Source: Nitrospira sp. (GTDB lineage: Bacteria > Nitrospirota > Nitrospiria > Nitrospirales > Nitrospiraceae). Taken from it: 64,000 bases of DNA. Location of the stretch: the NCBI GenBank assembly GCA_024760525.1, contig CP060499.1:3927501-3991500 (forward strand), read 5' to 3'. This document shows positions 57,826-64,000 of the stretch, piece by piece (position 1 is the first letter of the stretch; every line of letters begins with the position of its first letter). A program made the position numbers and the translations under genes. The notes under the pieces were generated by a model. It did no database searches. It saw only the letters and a list, made by a program, of their open reading frames with translations, and was not told the origin of the DNA.

Positions 57826-58017
57826 CATGACTTCGACGTTTCTGCCTTTGAACTTAGTTCCTTCCAGGTTCCAAGCCCAACGGGTTCTCATTCTCTTCAC
57901 GCATGAACCACCTTCACAGGCCGACGTCGGTGATTGTCCACCGCGTACCGGCCTGGGACCGTGTAGCAGGTGGGGAACTGGTTCATGGACCAGCCGCGAT
58001 CAACGTGACGGTAGAAG

Positions 58018-58584
58018 TCATGACGAGCTGTCTCCTTTCCCTTCTTCCTGACAGAACGTTCGTTTTTCCAGCGGATAATATCCCATCGAGCCTTGATAGG
58101 TAATATTGTCGGTTTCGAACTCCTGAGTCTTCCAGATGTCAAGACATTGCGCGCGAAGGTGCGGGATCACTCTCGACATCCAACCGGTCGTTTCTGGTCT
58201 GGCACTGATCGTCATTCCGACGACGGCAAGCTGATTGCCGACCTGCAAGGCATCGGCGTCTGGGAAGCCGGTAAGAATGATTCCGAATTCGAAGCGGTCT
58301 TCCCGTTTCACGCGTACAGGACCATACCCTAGATATTTGTCCATTGGCTGCTCCTTGGCGAGAATGACGACACCTTCCGGCCTCCGAATAACTTGCGTGA
58401 TCTGTCCTCCCAATTGCACTTTATGGGAGCTGAAGGTGGCGTCGGAGTAAGATGTCTGCTCCTTCCAGGCCTTCATGACACCGGAGTCCGTGTCGATATC
58501 TCTTGTGAGGTCTGGAGGAAATACCGGTGTGATTGTACAGGCGGCGAAGGATACACACATCACGAACAGGCCTATCGTACGCAT
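58018..58584 (-). CDS. Slp-family outer-membrane lipoprotein (copy 2)
   Basis: 188 residues from the ATG at 58584, preceded by aaggag; the frame remains open to 58668 without a ribosome site. Lipobox V-S-F-A-A-C. It parallels the 54791-55429 protein throughout: S-H-K-V-Q-L-G-G-Q-I-T-Q-V-I-R, F-E-F-G-I-I-L-T-G-F-P, L-Q-V-G-N-Q-L-A-V-V-G and L-R-A-Q-C-L-D-I-W. Like copy 1 it has the extra C-terminal segment with E-K-R-T-F-C. The gene lies 93 bases after the SPFH lipoprotein gene on the same strand, so it may be its operon partner. Confidence 0.75.
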   Translation of the reverse strand: MRTIGLFVMCVSFAACTITPVFPPDLTRDIDTDSGVMKAWKEQTSYSDATFSSHKVQLGGQITQVIRRPEGVVILAKEQPMDKYLGYGPVRVKREDRFEFGIILTGFPDADALQVGNQLAVVGMTISARPETTGWMSRVIPHLRAQCLDIWKTQEFETDNITYQGSMGYYPLEKRTFCQEEGKGDSSS

Positions 58585-58677
58585 GTGAATCTCCTTATCT
58601 CGTGCAAAAGGAGGCGGTGCAATAGCTCGCGATTCGCATGCTTGGATGAACCATTGGGCAGCGAGCACACCTGAATC

Positions 58678-59328
58678 TCAGTGTCGGTCACGGAAATCCT
58701 TATGCGACGAAGCCGTTGCCTGAACCGTTTCAGGGTCGATCAAGAGCAGCATATCGTGCTTGTCCGGCAGGAGTACCACCTTGGGGTTTGAGCTGTCGTA
58801 GAGCTTGAACCAGACGTCCTCCGGATCGAGACCGGCCATGGCAACGCTCGCCACTTGGACATGACGATCTTTGAGTTTTTCTACCACGGCCGCCTCTACC
58901 TCGCTGGCTATTTCAGAACTGTGCTCCAGCACAGTGACCATGGGATAGTTAGAGACGATGTTTCGGACGGTGGCCAGTAACTCGCGTTTGGCAACGCGAG
59001 CATAGAAATCCGGTCCGATGTCCTTAGCCAGAAAATACAGCTCTCCGGGAATCGGTCTCATGACAACCACGGTCTTAAGGGTGACCGGCAGGTTATCTGA
59101 GCTTAGGGCATTGATTATCTCGGTGTAACTGCGCCATCGCACGTTGTATACGTAGATTTGGTTCCATGGCGCCCGCCAATGGAATCCGCTCTTAAGTGGT
59201 TCGGTGCTCAAACCACCGGTCAAGGGATTCCATCGCACCCCTCGTTGACCAGGTTCGATGGTGGTCCCGCAGGCTGGCAGGGAGAGCAATACCATGACAA
59301 GCAGTAAGGTCTTCGTAAGGTTGTGCAT
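58678..59328 (-). CDS. SPFH/Band 7-like lipoprotein
   Basis: 216 residues from the ATG at 59328, after ggagg. The signal ends L-S-L-P-A-C, so it is predicted to be a lipoprotein. The mature start I-E-P-G-Q-R-G-V-R-W-N-P-L-T-G-G is the opening of SPFH (prohibitin/stomatin) domains, followed by G-F-H-W-R-A-P-W and the E-L-L-A-T-V-R-N-I-V segment. SPFH proteins are normally held by a transmembrane helix or hairpin, and their long C-terminal coiled coil is absent here. A periplasmic-facing SPFH lipoprotein is unusual. Its promoter region is a copy of the block at 56346-56548. Confidence 0.7.
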   Translation of the reverse strand: MHNLTKTLLLVMVLLSLPACGTTIEPGQRGVRWNPLTGGLSTEPLKSGFHWRAPWNQIYVYNVRWRSYTEIINALSSDNLPVTLKTVVVMRPIPGELYFLAKDIGPDFYARVAKRELLATVRNIVSNYPMVTVLEHSSEIASEVEAAVVEKLKDRHVQVASVAMAGLDPEDVWFKLYDSSNPKVVLLPDKHDMLLLIDPETVQATASSHKDFRDRH

Positions 59329-59445
59329 GGTCCCTCCTTCTCGCCCGAACGTGGACTTCCGATTGCCCTGGCGAGATTCCGTCCATTCGACCGAATAATT
59401 TCACTTCCGTGTCCGTTCGCGTCTTTGATAGATCGTTCATGGGGA

Positions 59446-59647
59446 CCATGACCTCCTTGCAGCTTGCTGTGGCAAGGTGGACATACTTGGATCAACAGCA
59501 AGATGCGCACCCTAGTCAGCAGAGTTTCATGATCGCTAAGCGGTTGTTTTGTATGGACTTACGATCAAGATGAGGCTGAACAGGTATTCAGCAGTCGGAT
59601 TGATTTTTAAAAGCGCACTGTGTACATTGTGCGATTACGCTCGTTTA
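59446..59647. promoter_or_regulatory. Duplicated divergent regulatory block, copy 2
   Basis: Second copy of the block at 56346-56548. It has ccatgacctcc, gcagcttgc ... gcaagatgc (one mismatch), gatgcgcaccc, and cgcac (59614-59618)-N10-gtgcg (59629-59633) followed by attacgctc. A plus-strand sigma-70-like pair, ttgatt-N17-tacatt (59600-59628), overlaps the dyad and points to the carbonic anhydrase gene. On the minus side a fossil start (ggaggtcatgg, then a frame opening M-N-D-L-S) resembles the lipoprotein start of copy 1 (M-K-D-L-S) and runs into the SPFH gene out of frame. 59648-59836 shows no gene. Confidence 0.6.
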
Positions 59648-59836
59648 AGTATATGAATTCGTGGCGGAGAAGCACCCGCAGCAAAAGAAGTTACGATGGG
59701 CATAGCAGCCGAAGGCTAACACTCATTCAAAGGCCTCTCTGTTCTGTCCAGCGGTGCTGCTTCATGATTTGTGGTTAAGAGATCCAGACCAGACAGATGA
59801 TCAATTAGTTAGAAGGGTTATAAGGGAGGGATAGTC

Positions 59837-60715
59837 ATGGAGGCATTCTCTTTGCTGAGCACCGCGGTCGCGGTGCCTGTATCTCACAACAGTGCTCGGC
59901 GGAAGATGGTGGTTCTGAACATAACGATAATGCTTGCGTTGGCGCTGCCGGTGTGGCTGCACGCAGGAGAGACGGGATCTGCCACATGGGGTTATGAGGG
60001 GAATCAGGGGCCTCTTCGTTGGGGTAAGCTCGGACCGGAATTTTCCCTGTGTGAGAAGGGCATGGCGCAATCACCGGTCGATCTGTTGCGTTCCCACAAG
60101 ACGACGCTCAACGATATCTACTTTTCTTATAAAGAAGCTCCGTTCCATGTGGTCAACAACGGGCATACGCTGCAGGAAGTGGAACCGGTTTCGGAAGCGA
60201 CTAAATCGCGTTACCCCAAACACGGCCAAACAGTAAACACGTTCGATAAGGACAGCACGATTGTGTTCGACGAGGATCTTTACTTACTTGAACAATTTCA
60301 TTTCCATGCCCCGAGCGAACACACGATAGATCATAAGCACTATCCGATGGAACTGCATCTGGTGCATCACAATGAGCGGCATGAAGTAGCAGTGGTTGCC
60401 GTCTTCATGGAGGAGGGGAAGGAAAATCCGTTTTTTGAGACATTCTTGCAGCATGCTCCGGCCAAGGTTGGGGAAGTCGTGGATGACCATAACCATACCG
60501 TCAATCCGATGACTCTCTTACCTGAGCGGCGCTCCTACTACCTATACTCCGGGTCCTTCACCACTCCACCCTGTTCAGAAGGGGTCAGCTGGCTGGTCAT
60601 GCAGGATCCCATTGAAGTCTCCGCCGCACAGATTGAGAGATTTCGTGCGCTCGTGGGTCACGATAATGTACGGCCGACGCAACCTTTACATAAACGCTTC
60701 GTTCTGGAGAAGTAG
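59837..60715 (+). CDS. Exported alpha-carbonic anhydrase
   Basis: 292 residues from the ATG at 59837, preceded by gggaggga. The N-terminus has a long basic n-region and a hydrophobic core (I-T-I-M-L-A-L-A-L-P-V) ending H-A-G, so it is exported. The zinc ligands of alpha-class enzymes are present: H155 and H157 in F-H-F-H-A-P-S-E-H, and H174 in E-L-H-L-V-H; the 17-residue gap matches bacterial alpha enzymes. S-Q-S-P-V-D-L-like (A-Q-S-P-V-D-L) and T-T-P-P-C-S-E-G-V are the family's other signatures. It interconverts CO2 and bicarbonate in the periplasm and may supply the DAB transporter. Confidence 0.92.
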   Translation: MEAFSLLSTAVAVPVSHNSARRKMVVLNITIMLALALPVWLHAGETGSATWGYEGNQGPLRWGKLGPEFSLCEKGMAQSPVDLLRSHKTTLNDIYFSYKEAPFHVVNNGHTLQEVEPVSEATKSRYPKHGQTVNTFDKDSTIVFDEDLYLLEQFHFHAPSEHTIDHKHYPMELHLVHHNERHEVAVVAVFMEEGKENPFFETFLQHAPAKVGEVVDDHNHTVNPMTLLPERRSYYLYSGSFTTPPCSEGVSWLVMQDPIEVSAAQIERFRALVGHDNVRPTQPLHKRFVLEK

Positions 60716-60907
60716 CCTCTATGTTTACCGGTGCGATGTATCTCTCTGAGGTTTCAGAACATACGACATCGCGTTAGGGTCCTGAGTCATCGGCAGATTA
60801 TCGACGCCTGCGCATTCATCCACGTTGTGAATCCGTGGAGACGTGCGCACGCATTGTCCTCCAACGCCCTGCAAAGGCAGACCCATATCACCGACGAACC
60901 AACAGGA

Positions 60908-60929
60908 ACCGCGGCTGTCAAGCCGCGGT
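60908..60929. terminator. Hairpin between convergent genes
   Basis: accgcggct-gtca-agccgcggt is a perfect nine-base stem between the carbonic anhydrase gene and the convergent DUF2490 gene. No T tract follows on either side, so it is only a possible bidirectional terminator. Confidence 0.4.
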
Positions 60930-60961
60930 CCTATGCTTCACCACATGGCGTTCGCACCTGT

Positions 60962-61729
60962 CTATAGATTGATGTAAAAATTCAATAAGATGGCGTGATT
61001 CATCTGGTTTGCGAGATTGGGAATCGACCTGCTATTGAGAAGCTGATTTTGGTACCCAACGTCCATATTGAAATGTTTCCCAAACGTCCGGTTGAGGCCC
61101 ACAAAGAACCGGTTCTGGTCGAATCCAGACGCTGGTCCTTTTCCTTGAATCGTACCGACCGTGTTGAGGTTGACAAAGATTTCATCGTAAGTCACTAGCG
61201 CCCATTTCGGAGCTACGGGCAAGGGATACATTCCCCGCACCATCATACGGAACCGCAGCGCAGTACCGTCTGCATGTTCGATCCAACGTTCCTCAAGGCG
61301 AAAACGGCTCAGAATCTTGAACGAGTCGAATTTGCTCGTGTAATTGATCTGTTGATAGATCCGGTTTTCTTCGAAGAAGGACGATTGAGGTGGTGTATGC
61401 CTCTGATTAAAGTTGCCGACCCAGGCATACCCTTGCCAGATGGAGACATTTTCCGTCAGTTGATAGCCCAGGGCGGGGCGGAGGAGCAACTGATCGATCT
61501 TGCCGGAATCGTCCAGATCGGCGAAGCGCGGGTTGACTTCCATGTAGGCGATGAAAGACGAGGGAAGCTTCACGGTAAGGAAAGTCGGTGTCCACAGGCG
61601 AAGGTCCTGGTTGAATGTTGAAGGCGTCTGGGCAAAGGATTCCGCGCTCAAAAGTAGACTCCAGGCGAAAACCGAGACCTTGATGATGTCCGTGAACTTA
61701 CGTGTTCGGTGATGTGGGGCCTGATACAT
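60962..61729 (-). CDS. DUF2490-family outer-membrane beta-barrel protein
   Basis: 255 residues. The signal peptide has a long n-region and ends S-F-A-Q. The mature part opens Q-D-L-R-L-W-T-P-T-F, then I-A-Y-M-E-V-N-P-R-F and L-L-R-P-A-L-G-Y-Q-L, which mark DUF2490, and has paired amphipathic strands (F-R-L-E-E-R-W, L-R-F-R-M-M-V-R). N-R-F-F-V-G-L and a terminal I-N-L complete the barrel. The family is predicted to sit in the outer membrane; its function is unknown. It converges on the carbonic anhydrase gene. Confidence 0.75.
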   Translation of the reverse strand: MYQAPHHRTRKFTDIIKVSVFAWSLLLSAESFAQTPSTFNQDLRLWTPTFLTVKLPSSFIAYMEVNPRFADLDDSGKIDQLLLRPALGYQLTENVSIWQGYAWVGNFNQRHTPPQSSFFEENRIYQQINYTSKFDSFKILSRFRLEERWIEHADGTALRFRMMVRGMYPLPVAPKWALVTYDEIFVNLNTVGTIQGKGPASGFDQNRFFVGLNRTFGKHFNMDVGYQNQLLNSRSIPNLANQMNHAILLNFYINL

Positions 61730-61816
61730 GATGTCTCCTAAGCTGGTTCTTCCTGGGTACTTGAGATCACATGGCTAGCGAAGCGACGCTCTCTCCATCA
61801 GGGTATTGCCGAGCTC

Positions 61817-62005
61817 ATGATGATGGTATGTGGACGCTGCGGCTCAAGCCCGAGCGTTACTCGGCAACGTCTTGTACCCTTTTCAGCAAGAGAAACGCCA
61901 GTCAAAAATCGAGAAAGTTCGTCAAGCGCGGTAGATTGCCGGTTGCGAGATTGCGCGAGCGATCGCTCGTTTCGCATCCATTATGATCCAGGAACACGGG
62001 ACTGA
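61817..62005 (+). CDS. Possible small zinc-ribbon protein (Ogr/Delta-like)
   Basis: From three consecutive ATGs this frame encodes 62 residues with M-V-C-G-R-C near the start and D-C-R-L-R-D-C ... S-F-R-I-H-Y near the end. The two Cys pairs and the following hydrophobic strand have the spacing of Ogr/Delta-type zinc fingers. The ribosome site is weak (gagctc) and no phage gene is nearby. Other frames here have no such pattern. A perfect 14-base palindrome, cgagcgatcgctcg, lies within it at 61956-61969. The rest of this 430-bp gap between genes (61730-62160) shows nothing else I can support. Confidence 0.3.
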   Translation: MMMVCGRCGSSPSVTRQRLVPFSARETPVKNRESSSSAVDCRLRDCASDRSFRIHYDPGTRD

Positions 62006-62160
62006 GATCCATGCCATTTCCTCGCGTGGCGCGAGACAGCAGGGCTCGGAGCGATGCTGCTTGGGTTTTGCTGATTTAAGAAGCGGAAAGGAACTGGGGA
62101 TGCGGCATCGGCATGAAGTAGGAGTCAAAACGACTGTGAAAGCCTTCGTAGAGCTTTGAA

Positions 62161-62763
62161 CTACAGCGTCCGCTCGGAGTGTGAAGTCGGTGTGCTTTCC
62201 GTTAAGCCGACAGGCGTGGTCCTTTCTTCAGTCTGTCTATGGCGGTCTATCTCCATTCGTAGCTCTTGTGTCATTTCCTCCGTTTTTCTCCATGCCCACC
62301 GCCAAGTTTGTGCAAACCCGACCATCGCGAAACTGACGGTCAAGTAAACGGCAACGCCGGCTTGATCTTCCAGGTCTCCAAGGCTAAGTGTATACCGCGG
62401 GTGAATGAAAACCCAATTGGCAAGCAACCCACCTAAGGCAAACGCCACCAAAGAAGGGCCTATCCCGCCATACCACGTGGTAACCGCAATGGCGATGAGG
62501 AATGCAGCATAGGCAAGTCTATCGTCGCCAAGGTAAGAATCAAGGGACCAGCGCAGGAGGAAGGCGAGGAGTGTAGTCCCGAAAGCTAGACCATACTGTT
62601 TACTCAATTGTGAGCCGGTTGGGATCCATCCCCTGTCTTCCCGACGCGGCGGGTGTTCTGGATCTATACCTATCATGTCTGCCGTAGCCTTGGGTAACAA
62701 TGCCCTCCCAAGAGCGCGTCCCATTCCTTCGTTCTCCACTTTGTCTTCGGTCTGGGAGGGCAT
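62161..62763 (-). CDS. Stand-alone DUF4118 membrane protein
   Basis: Up to 200 residues. Four hydrophobic segments (about 57-160) match DUF4118, the membrane part of KdpD-type sensor kinases: A-I-A-V-T-T-W-Y-G-G-I-G-P-S-L-V-A, then F-I-H-P-R-Y-T-L-S-L-G and V-G-F-A-Q-T-W-R. The usual PAS, HisKA and ATPase domains are missing; after the last helix only a short coiled segment remains (about 165-200). It may be a truncated kinase or an adaptor. In-frame ATGs at 62724 and 62676 are possible starts. Confidence 0.65.
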   Translation of the reverse strand: MPSQTEDKVENEGMGRALGRALLPKATADMIGIDPEHPPRREDRGWIPTGSQLSKQYGLAFGTTLLAFLLRWSLDSYLGDDRLAYAAFLIAIAVTTWYGGIGPSLVAFALGGLLANWVFIHPRYTLSLGDLEDQAGVAVYLTVSFAMVGFAQTWRWAWRKTEEMTQELRMEIDRHRQTEERTTPVGLTESTPTSHSERTL

Positions 62764-63057
62764 CGCGCCCTTTGGGAAATCCCCTCGATTAACCGGAGAG
62801 GTAGGACACTATAAGGAACACACAGTGAATCATACGACAACATCACGGCCAATGGAAGCCGACGAGTTGAGTCCTCGAAAACCTTACCGAGTGAGCGTCT
62901 AATGCGCCATCGATCTTCCGTACGCTCCGGTCGGGATCTTCGGGCGTCATGGAGACGCATCCTGGCGGCTGGTCAGGGCAGGGCGGAAGCACTGCATGGC
63001 GCGGTCATGTGTTCAAGGCGAGGATATTCTTTGTAACTCGGTGAGGTCGGGGAAGCT

Positions 63058-64000
63058 TCACCTTGGTGAGTCCGTGAGCTTTTTCAAACGCCGGTCCAAC
63101 GAAAATCGGGTGAGGCCAAGCTGCTTAGCGGCCAAGCTCTTGTTGTAGTCCGCCAGTCGTAGGACTTCTTCGATGATGGATTCTTCGATTCGCTCCAGAG
63201 TGTGCTTTCCGACTTGCATCTCAATGCGAATCAGATGTTCAGAGCCTTGGGAAACCGACATGGTGGTTTGCCCGACATGTTCATGGAGTTCCCGCGGTAG
63301 ATAATTAGCGGTCAATGTTTGGCCCGAACAGAAAATCATCGCTCGTTCGAGGGTGTTTTCCAGCTCCCGAATATTCCCCGGATATTGATATCGCTCGAGC
63401 ATTTCGCGAGTTTCTGCGTCCATTTCAGGGACTGGTTTCCCGAATTCCTGCGCAAACCGCACGATCGTCTTCCGGCAGAGGGGAAGAATATCTTCGAATC
63501 TCTTGCGAAGGGGAGGAATCTCAAATGCTACGACATTGAGACGAAAATAGAGATCTTCTCGAAAGGCTCCTCGTTCCACCTCCTTCTTGATTTCCCGATT
63601 CGTCGCCGTGATGAGGCGAAAATCCACCCCGAGATCGTCGGTTCCCCCGAGCCGCCTGAATGAGCGCTCCTGAATCACGCGCAGTAACTTGGCCTGCGTC
63701 GAAAGATCGAGATCACCAATCTCATCAAGAAACAGCGTGCCGCCTTCCGCCTTTTCGAGCAGACCGAGCTTGCGTTGATTGGCGCCGGTAAAGGCTCCTC
63801 GCTCATACCCGAATAATTCGCTCTCAAAGAGATCCTTGGGAATCGCGGTGCAGTTGACCCCCACAAATGGCCCAGACGCCCTTGGGCCATTATGATGGAT
63901 AACCCGTGCGAGGAATTCTTTCCCTGTTCCGGTTTCTCCCAGCAGCATCACCGTAGGTTTTGGATTCTCCGCCACTTCCCGTACTTGTTCGAGCAATTGT
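63058..64000 (-). CDS. Sigma-54-dependent activator, AAA+ and Fis HTH (5' end outside window)
   Basis: The frame is open to the right edge, so the N-terminal sensory domain lies outside the window. Visible parts: AAA+ domain with Walker A G-E-T-G-T-G-K-E, sigma-54 contact loop G-A-F-T-G-A, Walker B L-F-L-D-E-I-G-D-L and the Y-P-G-N-I-R-E-L segment, then a Fis-type HTH near the C-terminus (A-A-K-Q-L-G-L-T-R-F-S-L-D-R-R). Both the GAFTGA loop and the ATP site are intact. The 294-bp gap to the DUF4118 gene contains no supported gene. Confidence 0.88.
   Translation of the reverse strand, partial: QLLEQVREVAENPKPTVMLLGETGTGKEFLARVIHHNGPRASGPFVGVNCTAIPKDLFESELFGYERGAFTGANQRKLGLLEKAEGGTLFLDEIGDLDLSTQAKLLRVIQERSFRRLGGTDDLGVDFRLITATNREIKKEVERGAFREDLYFRLNVVAFEIPPLRKRFEDILPLCRKTIVRFAQEFGKPVPEMDAETREMLERYQYPGNIRELENTLERAMIFCSGQTLTANYLPRELHEHVGQTTMSVSQGSEHLIRIEMQVGKHTLERIEESIIEEVLRLADYNKSLAAKQLGLTRFSLDRRLKKLTDSPR

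Noticed and set aside
59192..59449. 85-codon frame upstream of and overlapping the SPFH gene
   Set aside because: It has a good start, but this is explained as the duplicated leader of the 55705-56343 gene; the frame then runs out of phase through the SPFH signal peptide.
61956..61969. Perfect 14-base palindrome cgagcgatcgctcg as a binding site
   Set aside because: Lies inside a possible small gene and contains the common gcgatcgc octamer; no second copy was noticed near a promoter.

Overview
The window looks like chromosome from a Gram-negative, autotrophic bacterium with an outer membrane, most likely a Nitrospira-type member of the Nitrospirota. This placement is inferred from gene content: a DabA-type inorganic-carbon transporter with several NuoL-like subunits, a HpnR-type hopanoid methylase, many outer-membrane lipoproteins, NtrC-type regulators, and a dispersed repeat with ends like aggatgctcaaaaa / tttttcagcatcct that I associate with Nitrospira genomes. 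No rRNA, tRNA, CRISPR array or complete insertion sequence was seen.

Layout. 1-940: 5' part of a HEPN-like/GGCT-like fusion leaving the left edge. 1104-11430: a cell-surface cluster of two TraT-family proteins and four large paralogous exported proteins of unknown function, three of them lipoproteins in one operon. 11501-16122: HpnR, a HTH/zinc-ribbon regulator with a tiny lipoprotein, a PilZ protein, a DUF1295 membrane protein and a RmlD-like reductase. 16419-24829: a large PAS-hybrid histidine kinase, EttA, a HugZ-like protein and an FAD monooxygenase. 24864-26431: hipBA. 26630-31499: a tight four-gene operon (1075-residue membrane protein, two alpha/beta hydrolases and a 55-residue Cys-rich protein). 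31637-33470: SelO with a DUF2294 protein.

33612-42782 is the carbon-uptake locus. A promoter-like sequence is followed by a run of hairpins ending in a terminator-like stem. Next come a mobile repeat, two tandem dabB-like genes, a third NuoM/N-like subunit, dabA with its four zinc ligands intact, and a PII-like protein. An exported alpha-carbonic anhydrase (59837-60715) probably assists from the periplasm. 43029-52312 is an RND efflux locus (RND pump, fusion protein, outer-membrane lipoprotein, exported haem protein, PG0541-like PII-fold protein). Its divergent NtrC-type regulator and a -24/-12 element in front of the pump suggest sigma-54 control.

52467-63000 holds NDH-2, envelope lipoproteins (two Slp paralogs, an SPFH lipoprotein, others), outer-membrane barrels, a receiver domain without its phospho-acceptor and a stand-alone DUF4118 protein. 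Two divergent intergenic regions here (56346-56548 and 59446-59647) are copies of one about 200-bp regulatory block. The right edge cuts a second sigma-54 activator. The main candidates for undescribed biology are the TraT/four-paralog surface cluster, the structured RNA before the carbon-uptake operon, and the duplicated promoter block with its CGCAC-N10-GTGCG operator-like dyad.
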